From Neobacillus novalis NBRC 102450 (GTDB taxonomy: Bacteria; Bacillota; Bacilli; Bacillales; Cytobacillaceae): 64,000 nt of DNA. Shown piece by piece: positions 45,742 to 55,225 of the stretch (position 1 is the stretch's first letter; the number at the start of each line of letters is the position of its first letter). The notes beneath the pieces were generated by a model. That model was not told the DNA's origin and searched no databases. It saw only the letters and a list, made by a program, of their open reading frames with translations. The translations under genes and the position numbers were made by a program. Location: positions 124,001 through 188,000 of the forward strand of contig NZ_BCVP01000015.1 in assembly GCF_001591805.1 (NCBI RefSeq). Direction: 5' to 3'.

Positions 45742-45808
45742 ATAGTGGGGAAATTTTGCGAAAAACTGCTCGATTTTCGGAAAAATGATTAAGATTTTAA
45801 AAAAAGAT

Positions 45809-45836
45809 AAAGGACGCAGATTGATGCGTCCTTTTT
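45809..45836 (+). terminator. Terminator after the acidic protein gene
   Basis: AAAGGACGCA / TGCGTCCTTT stem with T run. Confidence 0.88.
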
Positions 45837-45903
45837 GTGATTAATTACGAGCTTTTTACTGTTTATTACCATTTTTGACGTATTTGCGCCCGTCTTTTTC
45901 GGG

Positions 45904-45979
45904 TTACTCGCGAATTTGAGGGAATTACTCGCGAATTTTGGCAATTTACTCGCGAATTTCAGCTATTTACTCGCGAATT
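45904..45979. repeat. 21-bp tandem array (TTACTCGCGAATT core)
   Basis: TTACTCGCGAATT begins at 45904, 45925, 45946 and 45967: four copies with a period of exactly 21 bp. Only 7-8 variable bases separate copies. Each core contains the palindrome TCGCGA. The array lies just before the convergent NERD gene's stop codon and does not encode anything recognisable. Confidence 0.92.
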
Positions 45980-45984
45980 AAGAT

Positions 45985-46959
45985 TTAAGAAGGAACTTTC
46001 TTCGGAAAGTAGCACCGGTCTTTATATTTTCCTATGTAATCCAAATTTGCAGACAGCAATAATCTTCTTGCGATATGGATAGAACTTAAATGAGCAAATT
46101 CCCGAAACTGCTGATTGGTTATTGTCGTACCAAATAGCAGAAAGTAATCCTTCAATGCGTCCAAATGCGCATCTTTTGAAAAAGTATCGCATGAAGGACA
46201 GTACCAATTTTGATTTTTTCGAATAAGGGAATGATTAGAGTTTGTAGGACAGTGAACACCCGTTAAAAGGTCCGGTCTCTGAATACCGTATTTTTTCAAA
46301 ATATAACTTGTCGGCACGGTATTCATTTTCACTAGGAGGCGGCAAAGCTTACGGAGGTCTTTGACAGTAAGAAGCGGATTCGAATATTGTTTTTCCAAAA
46401 GCTCCATTTTGTTTAAGAAGACATCTGCCTTACATACTCGCGGTTTCACTTTGTGGGCTTTGTTCCCAGTTACGACATAGGAAGCATACCCATTACTAAT
46501 AACCACTAGATATTCAACAGGAACTGAAGGGAAATGATGTTTTGCAAGAAGTTTCTTTATGTATTTCTGATGTCTTTCTCCCTGTGCAATAGGATAAGGG
46601 TATCCTTTTTCTTTCCCATTATGAATTTGAATCAGTTGTTCATTTTCAGTATCAAAAATTAACTTACCAGCAAAATGTTTTACATCAATCGCTAGGGCGA
46701 ATTCTGAAGACAGGAGAAGTGTATCTATTTGGCAGTTATAGTCTCCATCAGGAAGGTTTAAATCATGGAGGATCATGTATTTCTCGTTGGGCAGTTCTCG
46801 ATAATAGTAATCAAGCGATTTCTCCCCCTGGTATCCAGCTTGCCGCCTACCATGCTCTTCTAAAATCTGCTGATATTTTTGATGACTTAGTGGAAGTCGC
46901 CGAAGTAAGGCTTCCAAAATAAGCAATAATAACGGTTTTGTCCTTTCTTTAATAACCAA
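45985..46959 (-). CDS. NERD-domain protein
   Basis: 324 residues. The N-terminal NERD (nuclease-related) domain has GDYNCQIDTLLLSSEFALAIDVKHFAGKL near residues 65-93, with the D and D-x-K residues of a PD-(D/E)xK-like core. A C-terminal segment has C-x2-C zinc-like pairs (VHCPTNSNHSL, WYCPSC). NERD proteins are often on plasmids or stress loci, but the function is unknown. I set the start at TTG (46959), seven bases after AAAGGAGAG. Confidence 0.87.
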   Translation of the reverse strand: MVIKERTKPLLLLILEALLRRLPLSHQKYQQILEEHGRRQAGYQGEKSLDYYYRELPNEKYMILHDLNLPDGDYNCQIDTLLLSSEFALAIDVKHFAGKLIFDTENEQLIQIHNGKEKGYPYPIAQGERHQKYIKKLLAKHHFPSVPVEYLVVISNGYASYVVTGNKAHKVKPRVCKADVFLNKMELLEKQYSNPLLTVKDLRKLCRLLVKMNTVPTSYILKKYGIQRPDLLTGVHCPTNSNHSLIRKNQNWYCPSCDTFSKDAHLDALKDYFLLFGTTITNQQFREFAHLSSIHIARRLLLSANLDYIGKYKDRCYFPKKVPS

Positions 46960-47061
46960 ATTAATCTCTCCTTTCATTGTACAAGTAACTTCTCTTGAAA
47001 AATCTAAAAATCCTGCTGAATTTTGGTGATTTTTGTGACAAATATAATAACTTATTTTCCA

Positions 47062-47156
47062 ATCGGCGAATTTCAGTATTCAATCGGCGAATATGCGGTT
47101 CCAATCAGCGAATTTATGCAGTCTATCGGCGAATATTTGTATTCTATCAGCGAATG
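47062..47156. repeat. 21-bp tandem array (ATCGGCGAAT core)
   Basis: ATCGGCGAAT or ATCAGCGAAT starts at 47062, 47083, 47104, 47125 and 47146: five copies, period exactly 21 bp. The intervening bases differ. It lies upstream of the NERD gene and downstream of the MFS terminator. Confidence 0.92.
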
Positions 47157-47188
47157 AAAATTACCGATTAAATTCACTCCCCAAAATA

Positions 47189-47220
47189 AAAACAAGCACC
47201 TCATTCAAGGTGCTTGTTTC
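47189..47220. terminator. Terminator of the DHA2 transporter
   Basis: AACAAGCACCT / AGGTGCTTGTT stem with a six-base loop; it acts mainly on the minus strand. Confidence 0.88.
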
Positions 47221-47221
47221 A

Positions 47222-48733
47222 TCAGTTCTTTCCAGGTTGCTTATTCACTTCTACCCGGGATTTCCCCATGAAGAAAATCGTCACTGCTGCAAGTGCAATC
47301 GGAATCAATGCTACCATGAATGTATGGGTAATTGAATCCGACATCGCATGAACAATTTTAGATAAAATAAAGTCAGGAATCTCTGCACGCTTACTGGGTT
47401 GAAAAATTTCACGCGGATCGCCCATTTTAAAATTACCTGCACCCTGCATACCGGCAAATGCTGCTTTCAATTTATCCTGTAATATATTACCCTGAATCGT
47501 ACCAAATATCGTTATGCCAAGTGTCATCCCAAACGAACGCAGGAATGAGTTGGTAGAGTTTGCGGTGCCGCGATATTGCGGCTCCAAATTATGAATCGAT
47601 GCAGTCGGCAATAACGAAAAGGAAAAACCAACTCCGAATCCGACTAGAATCATATAAATCGTCAATAGATAGCGGGCAGTATCAACCGTCATACTGCCAA
47701 GGAAAAACATCCCCAGCACGTAGGAAACAATCGAAATCAACATCAGGTTTCGGTATGAAGTTTTCGTTAAGAAGATCCCGCCAACAGAACTTCCTGCAAC
47801 AGAGCCCAGCATCATCGGTGTCAAAATTAAGCCGGCATTTTTGGCGGTGCCGCCGTATACTCCTTGAACGAAAATCGGAATAAACACGGTTAAAATAATA
47901 AATGTACCACCATAAAGAAAAGCTAGAATTTGCGAGGTCGCAAACAGCCTTCTCTTAAAAAGCCAAAGCGGTAAAATAGGTTCTTCCGCCTTTAATTCAG
48001 CAATGAAAAAGGCTACGAAAAAGACAAGAAAGCTTGAAAATAGGCTGACAATTTGAATCGATTTCCAAGCATATTCTTTACCGCCCAGCTCGAGGGCAAA
48101 CATTAAACTAACAACAGAAATAACAAGTGTAATGGCCCCAATCCAGTCAATTTTTTGCTTGGAGTGGCTAAGAGACTCATGATAAAAACGACTGATTAAA
48201 ATAAGTGAAATAATTCCAATCGGAACATTTACATAGAAAATCCAATGCCAGCTAATATAATCCGTAATGTAGGCCCCTAATAGTGGTCCTAATACACTGG
48301 ATGCCCCGAATACAGCTCCCAGCAGGCCGGTCATCTTTCCGCGCTTTTCCGGCGGAAAAATGTCAAACACAATCGTAAAGGCGATTGGCATAAGTGCACC
48401 GCCGCCAATCCCCTGAATTGCCCGGTAAATACTTAACTGAATAATACTTTGGGCAATGCCACATAAAGCGGAGCCAACGAGGAAAACGATTAATCCAAAG
48501 ATAAAAAAGCGTTTTCGGCCGTACATATCTGAGAGCTTCCCGAAAATCGGCATCCCCGCCATAACGGCCACCATATAGGCTGAAGTTACCCAGATAAACT
48601 TGTCAAAGCCGCCAAGGTCGGAAACGATGGTACCCATCGCTGTTGCGACTATCGTATTATCCATGGCCGACATTAAAATCGCCAAGAGGATACCGGCAAC
48701 AACGGGCTTAAGATTACTGTCTTTTTTAATCAT
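47222..48733 (-). CDS. DHA2-family MFS multidrug transporter (14 TM)
   Basis: 503 residues, about 14 membrane segments. DHA2 features are MSAMDNTIVATAMGTIVSDLGG (motif D1 with Asp in the first helix), GKLSDMYGRKRFF (motif A), and AIQGIGGGALMP (motif C region). It exports drugs or other small molecules with proton exchange. The start is ATG at 48733, with AAGGAGACA upstream. No regulator is adjacent. Confidence 0.92.
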   Translation of the reverse strand: MIKKDSNLKPVVAGILLAILMSAMDNTIVATAMGTIVSDLGGFDKFIWVTSAYMVAVMAGMPIFGKLSDMYGRKRFFIFGLIVFLVGSALCGIAQSIIQLSIYRAIQGIGGGALMPIAFTIVFDIFPPEKRGKMTGLLGAVFGASSVLGPLLGAYITDYISWHWIFYVNVPIGIISLILISRFYHESLSHSKQKIDWIGAITLVISVVSLMFALELGGKEYAWKSIQIVSLFSSFLVFFVAFFIAELKAEEPILPLWLFKRRLFATSQILAFLYGGTFIILTVFIPIFVQGVYGGTAKNAGLILTPMMLGSVAGSSVGGIFLTKTSYRNLMLISIVSYVLGMFFLGSMTVDTARYLLTIYMILVGFGVGFSFSLLPTASIHNLEPQYRGTANSTNSFLRSFGMTLGITIFGTIQGNILQDKLKAAFAGMQGAGNFKMGDPREIFQPSKRAEIPDFILSKIVHAMSDSITHTFMVALIPIALAAVTIFFMGKSRVEVNKQPGKN

Positions 48734-48862
48734 AAATTGTCTCCTTAGTAGATTATGTAATAATAGTACTGGAAAAATAAGTCCAATATTCCTCACTTAT
48801 ATTTTCAAAAAATGGTAATAAAGATAATGCAATTTTAAAAGGAAGGAGGAACCTTGTCAACG

Positions 48863-48893
48863 AAAAAAAAAAGAGACCCTTTTTTGAGTCTCC
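48863..48893 (-). terminator. Terminator after the short flavoprotein gene
   Basis: On the minus strand GAGACTC / GGGTCTC with a six-base loop, then a long T run. Confidence 0.8.
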
Positions 48894-48911
48894 TTCAATG
48901 TTATTCAAGTA

Positions 48912-49475
48912 TTATTTTTTCAAAATATCGTGGTCAACATATCGTTCGCCGTTTAGCTCGCTAATTAGGTTAATGGCAACCTTTGCACCGTCACCGGCTG
49001 TAATAATCGTGTGCATGCTAACACCGGCGATGGTTCCGGCAGCCCAGATGCCCTCAATATTTGTTTTTCCAGCCGCATCGACATCAAGAATCGTTTTAAC
49101 TCTTGGTTCTGTCCCTGGCTTAGTGGTTAGGCCGATTTTTTCAGCAAGATCAGCCATCATTCCCGTTGCGATAATGACATGACTGGCCTCAAATTCTGAT
49201 TGATCGGTTTCTACTTTAAAACCATTGTCAGATTTAGTTACGTTTGTAACTGTCGCAACAACTATTTCTGCACCAAATTTACGTGCTTGTTGTTTACCCG
49301 TTTCTACAAGGTCTTGGCCGCTGATTTCTGCGATACCATAATGATTTTCAATCCATGCTCTCTTGGTAACGCTCTTGTCATTATCAATGACCAATGTTTT
49401 CTTCCCAGCTTTTGCTGTAAATAAAGCAGCACTTGCACCAGTAGGACCAGCTCCAATGATTGCTACATCATACAT
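48912..49475 (-). CDS. Short single-domain FAD/NAD(P) oxidoreductase
   Basis: 187 residues, thioredoxin-reductase-like but only half the usual length. The FAD site MYDVAIIGAGPTGASAALF and the second flavin motif GIWAAGTIAG near residue 150 are present. The NADPH-binding domain and the redox CxxC are absent. It probably works with a partner, or as a flavin-bound carrier. The start is ATG at 49475, eight bases after GGAGG. Confidence 0.82.
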   Translation of the reverse strand: MYDVAIIGAGPTGASAALFTAKAGKKTLVIDNDKSVTKRAWIENHYGIAEISGQDLVETGKQQARKFGAEIVVATVTNVTKSDNGFKVETDQSEFEASHVIIATGMMADLAEKIGLTTKPGTEPRVKTILDVDAAGKTNIEGIWAAGTIAGVSMHTIITAGDGAKVAINLISELNGERYVDHDILKK

Positions 49476-49511
49476 CTCCAAAACCTCCGTATTAATTAAT
49501 TTTTAACAATA

Positions 49512-49781
49512 TTATCCTATCTCAACGAAAGTAGAATGTAAAATAAACTGCTTATTTTGAGATTTTGGGAAAGCAAAATTGCTTTGAAATAAAAAAGAAC
49601 CATCATTTCCGTCCGCGGATTGATGGTTCTTGTGTTTAAACTGGTATAGATGATCCTTTTTTGTCTTCGTTGTTCGTTCTCGCATGTCTGTAAAAACAAA
49701 CGGACTCCTTTTTACTACCGGATTCATTTGTCCTTCACGGGTCAGTTTTTCACGTAATTTCTTTGCTCTGGATTTCGCCAT
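49512..49781 (-). CDS. Small basic protein, reading frame crosses its own terminator
   Basis: 89 residues. The first about 55 are Lys/Arg-rich (AKSRAKKLREKLTREGQMNP, then RERTTKTKKDHLYQFKHKN), in the style of small YqkK-like Bacillus proteins. The last 35 or so codons continue through a strong terminator hairpin with no stop before its T run. AGGAGG precedes the ATG at 49781. The functional C-terminus is uncertain. Confidence 0.62.
   Translation of the reverse strand: MAKSRAKKLREKLTREGQMNPVVKRSPFVFTDMRERTTKTKKDHLYQFKHKNHQSADGNDGSFLFQSNFAFPKSQNKQFILHSTFVEIG
49586..49631 (-). terminator. Terminator hairpin inside the previous reading frame
   Basis: On the minus strand AAGAACCATCA / TGATGGTTCTT, 11-base stem, then TTTTTATTT. 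It lies about 150 bases into the 270-base gene. Confidence 0.85.
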
Positions 49782-49847
49782 TATTAACACTCCTCCTAAT
49801 TAGTTCAAACCATTATATAACAATTGAAGGAGGATTGTAAAAATATT

Positions 49848-51062
49848 TTATATTTCTTGCACTCTAGATGATTGTTGTGTTTCCAGTTTTGCTGATGCAT
49901 TTTTCTTTTTCGTATGAAGGAAGTAAAAAAGAACCACTCCAATCAGGACATAGAAGGAGCAATAGAAGTATAAAGAGCTATAGTCCATTTTTGCAGCAAT
50001 CAAGCCGACTAAAAACGAGCCCAAAGCAATTCCAATGTCATAGATGGATAAAAAGGTCGCTGTCGCAAGCCCTCGTTTTCGAGGTGCAGCATCTTGAATC
50101 GCGATCGTTTGGAAAGTCGGAAACAGCGTTCCCCAGCCCAATCCAATCAATCCAGCAGACAGAAGAAATGTGACAACAGAGCCGCTTTGGCTTAAAATAA
50201 ACATCCCAAATGCAAAAAGCACTAGGCATGGATAGGAAATCACGTTTGGCCCAAACTGATCGAGCCATTTGCCGGTAAATGGTCTTGAAAGTAACAGAAC
50301 GATCGCATAGACGACAAAGAATAGACTTGAAACACTTGCCAAGTGAATTTCATTTGCATAGATCGATACAAAGGAAAGAAGGGCAGAATAGACGATAGCT
50401 AGGAAGCTGCCCACTACTGCAATCGGAACGGCAGAAGCTTCGAAAAGGTTACGGAATGAGAAGGATGAAAGGACTTCGATTTGATTAGGCTGCTCAGTTT
50501 TTGTAAGTTTCACACTTAAGCCGGTAATCAAGGAAGCAATCGCGACAATGACACTTAGAATAAAAAGAATTTTCGCGCCCCACTGTTGAATAGCCAACAA
50601 TCCGACAAATGGACCCATGACCATCGCCATATTCGTCGACATGACAAAGTAGCCCATTCCTTCGCCCCTTCGTGCTGCGGGAATGAGATCGGCGACGATA
50701 GTACCTACCGCAGTTGTCGCCATACCAAACCCAATACCGTGTAATAGACGAACCACGAGAAAACCGGTAATAGTTTTTGGGAAAAAGTAAAAAAGTGAAG
50801 CGGCCGCGAAAATAATAAGCGCCGTTAACAGGACCTTTTTATTCCCGGCCCGTTCCATCCATTGTCCAGCAAGTGGACGTGAGACGATGGCAGATAATAA
50901 AAATACCGTAGTCATGAGACCTGCTTGTGAAGCACTGCTATGTAATTCATCCAACGCATAGGATGGAAGTGTGACAAGCAGGATATAAAAAGTCAAAAAT
51001 AGAAAAAAGTTACTTAAAGAAACACTGATAAAATCCTTTGTCCAAAGTTTAGGTTTATTCAT
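49848..51062 (-). CDS. MFS efflux transporter (MarR-linked)
   Basis: 404 residues with about 12 membrane segments. Motif A is seen as RPLAGQWMERAGNKKVLL. It forms an operon with the MarR gene upstream (gap of about 15 bases), so it probably exports the compound sensed by MarR. The substrate is unknown. The start is ATG at 51062, with AAGGAGTG upstream. Confidence 0.9.
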   Translation of the reverse strand: MNKPKLWTKDFISVSLSNFFLFLTFYILLVTLPSYALDELHSSASQAGLMTTVFLLSAIVSRPLAGQWMERAGNKKVLLTALIIFAAASLFYFFPKTITGFLVVRLLHGIGFGMATTAVGTIVADLIPAARRGEGMGYFVMSTNMAMVMGPFVGLLAIQQWGAKILFILSVIVAIASLITGLSVKLTKTEQPNQIEVLSSFSFRNLFEASAVPIAVVGSFLAIVYSALLSFVSIYANEIHLASVSSLFFVVYAIVLLLSRPFTGKWLDQFGPNVISYPCLVLFAFGMFILSQSGSVVTFLLSAGLIGLGWGTLFPTFQTIAIQDAAPRKRGLATATFLSIYDIGIALGSFLVGLIAAKMDYSSLYFYCSFYVLIGVVLFYFLHTKKKNASAKLETQQSSRVQEI

Positions 51063-51077
51063 TAGATGCACTCCTTT

Positions 51078-51491
51078 TTATAGAAGCTGGTGTAACCAGC
51101 TTTTTTGTAATTTGGAAAGCTCCTCCTGTGATGCTGATGGGAAATGTTTAAGTAATCCTTGGTTGACTTTATTCACAGCATTTTCCCATTCCGGATAAAG
51201 CTTTAAAGCTTCTTGAGTTAATTGAACATGTTTCTCGCGTTTATCTATGCCTGGAACTTGTTTTACATATCCTTGTTTGACAAGCCGCTGGATGGTACGG
51301 GTCATTGGCGGTGCTTCGACAAATAGGTAATCACAAAGTTCCTTTTGGGTAAGTGAGCCCCTTTTATTTAGAACAAAGATTACGGCCCACTGGGCATTAA
51401 ATAATCCAAATGGTTTCAAAGCTTCATTAAGTTTATTGGTAAGCTGTCGTGAAAGCTGATGAAGCGTATGGAATAATTCGTGGCTATACAT
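51078..51491 (-). CDS. MarR-family regulator
   Basis: 137 residues, winged helix with the MarR pattern (LTQKELCDYLFVEAPPMTRTIQRLVKQGYVKQVPGIDKREKHVQLT). It is the first gene of an operon with an MFS exporter. A perfect palindrome upstream is a likely binding site, so autorepression is probable. Start ATG at 51491. Confidence 0.92.
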   Translation of the reverse strand: MYSHELFHTLHQLSRQLTNKLNEALKPFGLFNAQWAVIFVLNKRGSLTQKELCDYLFVEAPPMTRTIQRLVKQGYVKQVPGIDKREKHVQLTQEALKLYPEWENAVNKVNQGLLKHFPSASQEELSKLQKSWLHQLL

Positions 51492-51525
51492 TAGGGATTG
51501 ATTTCACTCCAATAATACAAATTAA

Positions 51526-51537
51526 TTACCTAGGTAA
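51526..51537. promoter_or_regulatory. Candidate MarR operator palindrome
   Basis: TTACCTAGGTAA, a perfect 12-bp palindrome, 34 bases before the MarR start codon. Length and position fit a MarR dimer site. Confidence 0.65.
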
Positions 51538-51618
51538 CTATATTCCTTTTTATATTAATTGTCAAGGAATGTTCACAATATGGAGTGTAATTGGATGGTT
51601 TTTGCGGGAAGAACCAGT

Positions 51619-51764
51619 TTAGTGGAATCATTACGAAGTTTGGCGGAATTAATTGAAAAGTTGGCGGAATCGAGCAGTGTTTTGGCGCAAAATCCCATCC
51701 AAGTTGGCGGAATCCCCGAAATAAAACAATAATTCCGCGGATGCCAGCCTAACTCCGCGGAATT
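51619..51764. repeat. 21-bp repeat array (TTGGCGGAAT core) ending in an inverted pair
   Basis: TTGGCGGAAT-like cores begin at 51619 (TTAGTGGAAT), 51640, 51661, 51682 (TTGGCGCAAA) and 51704, with 21, 21, 21 and 22 bp spacing. The last part (51731-51764) holds an inverted pair AATTCCGCGGA / TCCGCGGAATT. No coding content. Confidence 0.85.
51731..51764 (-). terminator. Terminator of the methionine operon
   Basis: AATTCCGCGGA / TCCGCGGAATT, a perfect 11-base stem, with the T-rich GTTTTATTT on the minus strand after the metH stop. It shares its sequence with the nearby repeat array. Confidence 0.75.
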
Positions 51765-51775
51765 AATTCAAAATC

Positions 51776-54700
51776 TTATCTCAACACATTAAAATACCTT
51801 GCCTCAGGATGGGCAAACACCATTGCCGAAACCGACGCTTCCGGTTCCATCATACAACCGTCAGTTAACTGCACACCGATATCTTCTGGCCGAAGCAATT
51901 TGAACAATTTCTTTTGATCTTCTAAATCCGGACAAGCCGGATAGCCAAATGAAAATCGCTGGCCTTGATAATGAGCGGCAAACCGATCCTGCATCGTAAA
52001 ATCAAGCGGATCCGGGAATCCCCAGCGGTCGCGCATCTGTCGGTGAATTAACTCCGCGAAGCCTTCTGCAGTCTCCAAAGCCAGAGATTGAAGAGCATGA
52101 CATTCAAGGAAACGTCCGTCTGCCTTCAATTGGTCGGCTTTTTCGCGAATTCCTCTCCCGGCTGTCACGTTGAAAAAGCCAACATAATCGATAACGCCGC
52201 TGTCAACTGATTTTACAAAATCAGCTAAACAAAGATGCGGTGCGGATCCCTGACGCGGGAAATCAAATGTTTCAATAATATTGACCAGATTTTCCGGGTC
52301 ATAAATAATTACCTTGTTCCCATCCGATTGTGCTGGGAAAAATCGATAAACAGCCGCAGGAGTAATCCAGTTGTTCGAACTGGCATCTGCAAGTAATTGA
52401 TCAACCACATTTTTTACCTTTAAAGCCTTTTCGTCCTTCTCAGCAATCAATTTTGCAATTTTTCCCTTCACGCCAAGATGGTGCCCGAGCAGCATTTGCA
52501 TATTGATATACGGTTCAATATGGGACAGAGAATAGGATTTTAGAATATGTCTTTTCGTATCCATTGGCGTAAAGACCGGTACTTCGGTTGAAACGGAAGG
52601 CTTTACTTTCACAGCGACAGACGATTCAGACCGGCTTGGTAATTCAATCGGAACGGTTATTGCGGCCAGCTTTTCTTGTTTTTCATCAAGCAGCTTTTGA
52701 TGTTCCTCAGGTGACCCCAGCTGATTGGCAAGCGACAGTCCAGTCATCGCATCCTTCGCATAAAGAACAAGCCCTTCGTATTCTTTGGCAATTTTCGTAT
52801 CCGTAAATTTCCGGGAAAGGGCAGCGCCGCCGACTAAAATCGGCAATGAGATTCCTGCTTCCTTCATATCCTGAGCGGTTAACACCATCTGCTGCGCCGA
52901 TTTCACCAGCAGACCAGATAGCCCAACAAAATCCGGTTTTTCCTCACGAATTGCTTGAACCAGCTCGGTAGGAGTAACCTTAATTCCTAAATCATGAACA
53001 TCGTAGCCATTATTGCTAAGAATAATGTCAACTAAGTTTTTCCCGATATCATGAACATCGCCTTTGACGGTTGCTAAAATGACTTTTCCCTTAGAAGCGG
53101 AGACATCGCCTTTCTCCATATGCGGCTCTAAATGAGAAACTGCCGCTTTCATTACCTCAGCACTTTGCAATACTTCAGCAACAATTAACTGGTTATCATT
53201 AAAAAGACGGCCAACCTCTTTCATTCCATCCATTAATGGTCCATTAATAATATCCAGCGGGGCGGGATAGGTTTCAAGGGCCAAATCTAAATCTGGCAGC
53301 AGGCCTTCTTTCGTACCTTCGACCACATAGTAGGCGAGGCGCTCTTCTAAGCTCATATTTGGTATGGTCACCTTCGATTCCTTCTTTTTGCCGCGATAAA
53401 ATTCAGTAAAGGTCGCGAGCGTCTCATCTGTTGTATCAAAAAGCAGCGATTCAGCCAATTGAACTTCTTCCTTGGAAATCGAAGCAAACCGCTCCAGTTT
53501 TTCCGTATTAACAATCGCATAATCAAGTCCGGCAAGGGTGCAGTGGTACAGATACACGGAGTTGAGAATTTCTCTGCCAACAGGCGGAAGCCCAAAGGAT
53601 ACATTACTTACACCGAGAATCGTCTGTACGCCCGGAAGCTGCTCTTTGATTAACCTGATACCTTCAACCGTTGCTTTAGCAGAGCCGATATATTGGGCAT
53701 CACCCGTGCCAACTGGAAAAACAAGCGGGTCAAAAATTAAATCCTGTGGTTTAAGGCCGTATTTATTCACTAACAGGTCATGGGAACGTTTAGCAATTGC
53801 CAGTTTCCGCTCGGCCGTAACGCCCATTCCATCTTCATCGATGGTCCCAACGACGACAGCAGCACCATAGCGGTGAATTAAAGGTACAACTGCTTCAAAC
53901 CGCTCTTCCCCGTCCTCAAGGTTTATCGAATTAATAATCGCCTTTCCTTGCGAATATTTAAGAGCCCGTTCAATGACTTTTTCATCTGTTGAATCAATCA
54001 CCAAGGGTACTTTAATTTTCTTAACCACTTCTTTAATGAAGTTTTCCATATCAACGATTTCCTCACGGTCCGGATCTGCGAGGCAAAGGTCAATCACATG
54101 TGCCCCGCCTTTTACCTGTGCCCGGGCAATTTCCGCTGCTTCTTCAAATTTACCTTCCGTGATTAACCGTTTAAATTTACGCGAACCAATCACATTCGTC
54201 CGTTCCCCAACCAAAATTGGACGGAGTGTCGGGTCATCATAAACGAATGGTTCAATGCCCGAAACCATATGAACATTGGATTGCAGCACTTCCCTCGGCT
54301 GATAATTCTTCATCGCCTCAGCAATCGCCCGAATATGGTCAGGTGTTGTCCCGCAGCAGCCGCCAACAATATTCAGCCAGCCATGAGCGGCAAAGTCAGA
54401 CAGCTTTTTCGCCAGTGTTTCTGGTGTTTCATGATAGTGGCCCTCTTCATCTGGCAATCCGGCATTCGGATAACAGCTGACTGCAACAGAGGCAAGACCT
54501 GCAAGTGACCGGACATGATCCTGCATAAATTCAGGACCAGTTGCGCAGTTCAACCCAACAGCAACCGGATTCATATGCTCAACCGAAATATAAAATGATT
54601 CAATCGTTTGTCCCGCAAGTGTCGTCCCCATTGGCTCGATGGTTCCAGAAATAAACAGCGGCAATGTTTTGCCTGTTTTTCCAAAAGCCCTTTGTATCCC

Positions 54701-55225
54701 GACAAAGCCTGCTTTCACATTTAGCATGTCTTGGCTCGTTTCCAGCAGGAGCAAATCAACCCCGCCGTCAATTAAGCCGATTGCCTGTTCCTCGTAAGAA
54801 GCCGCAAGGACATCAAAGGTTGTACCACCGGTCACACTTAATGTTTTCGTCGTCGGGCCCATCGAGCCGGCCACATACCGGGGCCACTCATCGGTAGAAG
54901 CCTTTACTGCTTCCCTGACAGCAATCATTGCGGCAATTTTATTAAGCTCATATGCTTTAAATCCCAGCTCATAGTCATCAAGGACAATGCTCGTTGCTCC
55001 GAACGTATTCGTTTCAATAATATCAGCACCAGCCTCCAAGTATTCGCGGTGAATACCTGCAATAACAGAAGGAGCGGTTAAATTCAAATTTTCGTTACAG
55101 CCTTCATACAGCTCACCGCCAAAATCTTCAGCAGAAAGATTGGCTTGTTGAATCATCGTTCCCATTGCCCCGTCCATGACGAGGATGCGTTTTTTTAGCT
55201 GCTCATTAAATGGTGTTTTCGGCAT
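51776..55225 (-). CDS. metH: Cobalamin-dependent methionine synthase
   Basis: 1149 residues, four domains in order: homocysteine S-methyltransferase ([13 protein letters not shown] at the start; zinc Cys residues in VGLNCATG and [10 protein letters not shown] near residues 220 and 290), pterin-binding ([12 protein letters not shown] near residue 345), B12-binding ([10 protein letters not shown] near residue 720) and the SAM-binding activation domain at the C-terminus. It methylates homocysteine using methyl-THF. It is last in the operon and overlaps the upstream bifunctional gene by 20 bases. GGGGGAG lies before the ATG. Confidence 0.96.
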   Translation of the reverse strand: MPKTPFNEQLKKRILVMDGAMGTMIQQANLSAEDFGGELYEGCNENLNLTAPSVIAGIHREYLEAGADIIETNTFGATSIVLDDYELGFKAYELNKIAAMIAVREAVKASTDEWPRYVAGSMGPTTKTLSVTGGTTFDVLAASYEEQAIGLIDGGVDLLLLETSQDMLNVKAGFVGIQRAFGKTGKTLPLFISGTIEPMGTTLAGQTIESFYISVEHMNPVAVGLNCATGPEFMQDHVRSLAGLASVAVSCYPNAGLPDEEGHYHETPETLAKKLSDFAAHGWLNIVGGCCGTTPDHIRAIAEAMKNYQPREVLQSNVHMVSGIEPFVYDDPTLRPILVGERTNVIGSRKFKRLITEGKFEEAAEIARAQVKGGAHVIDLCLADPDREEIVDMENFIKEVVKKIKVPLVIDSTDEKVIERALKYSQGKAIINSINLEDGEERFEAVVPLIHRYGAAVVVGTIDEDGMGVTAERKLAIAKRSHDLLVNKYGLKPQDLIFDPLVFPVGTGDAQYIGSAKATVEGIRLIKEQLPGVQTILGVSNVSFGLPPVGREILNSVYLYHCTLAGLDYAIVNTEKLERFASISKEEVQLAESLLFDTTDETLATFTEFYRGKKKESKVTIPNMSLEERLAYYVVEGTKEGLLPDLDLALETYPAPLDIINGPLMDGMKEVGRLFNDNQLIVAEVLQSAEVMKAAVSHLEPHMEKGDVSASKGKVILATVKGDVHDIGKNLVDIILSNNGYDVHDLGIKVTPTELVQAIREEKPDFVGLSGLLVKSAQQMVLTAQDMKEAGISLPILVGGAALSRKFTDTKIAKEYEGLVLYAKDAMTGLSLANQLGSPEEHQKLLDEKQEKLAAITVPIELPSRSESSVAVKVKPSVSTEVPVFTPMDTKRHILKSYSLSHIEPYINMQMLLGHHLGVKGKIAKLIAEKDEKALKVKNVVDQLLADASSNNWITPAAVYRFFPAQSDGNKVIIYDPENLVNIIETFDFPRQGSAPHLCLADFVKSVDSGVIDYVGFFNVTAGRGIREKADQLKADGRFLECHALQSLALETAEGFAELIHRQMRDRWGFPDPLDFTMQDRFAAHYQGQRFSFGYPACPDLEDQKKLFKLLRPEDIGVQLTDGCMMEPEASVSAMVFAHPEARYFNVLR

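Noticed and set aside
45753..45800. Possible fifth 21-bp array (ATTTT starts at 45753, 45773 and 45794)
   Set aside because: Cores are too AT-rich and different to separate from chance.
45904..47156. CRISPR array
   Set aside because: Spacers are only 7-11 bp, periods are 21 bp, and no cas gene is present.
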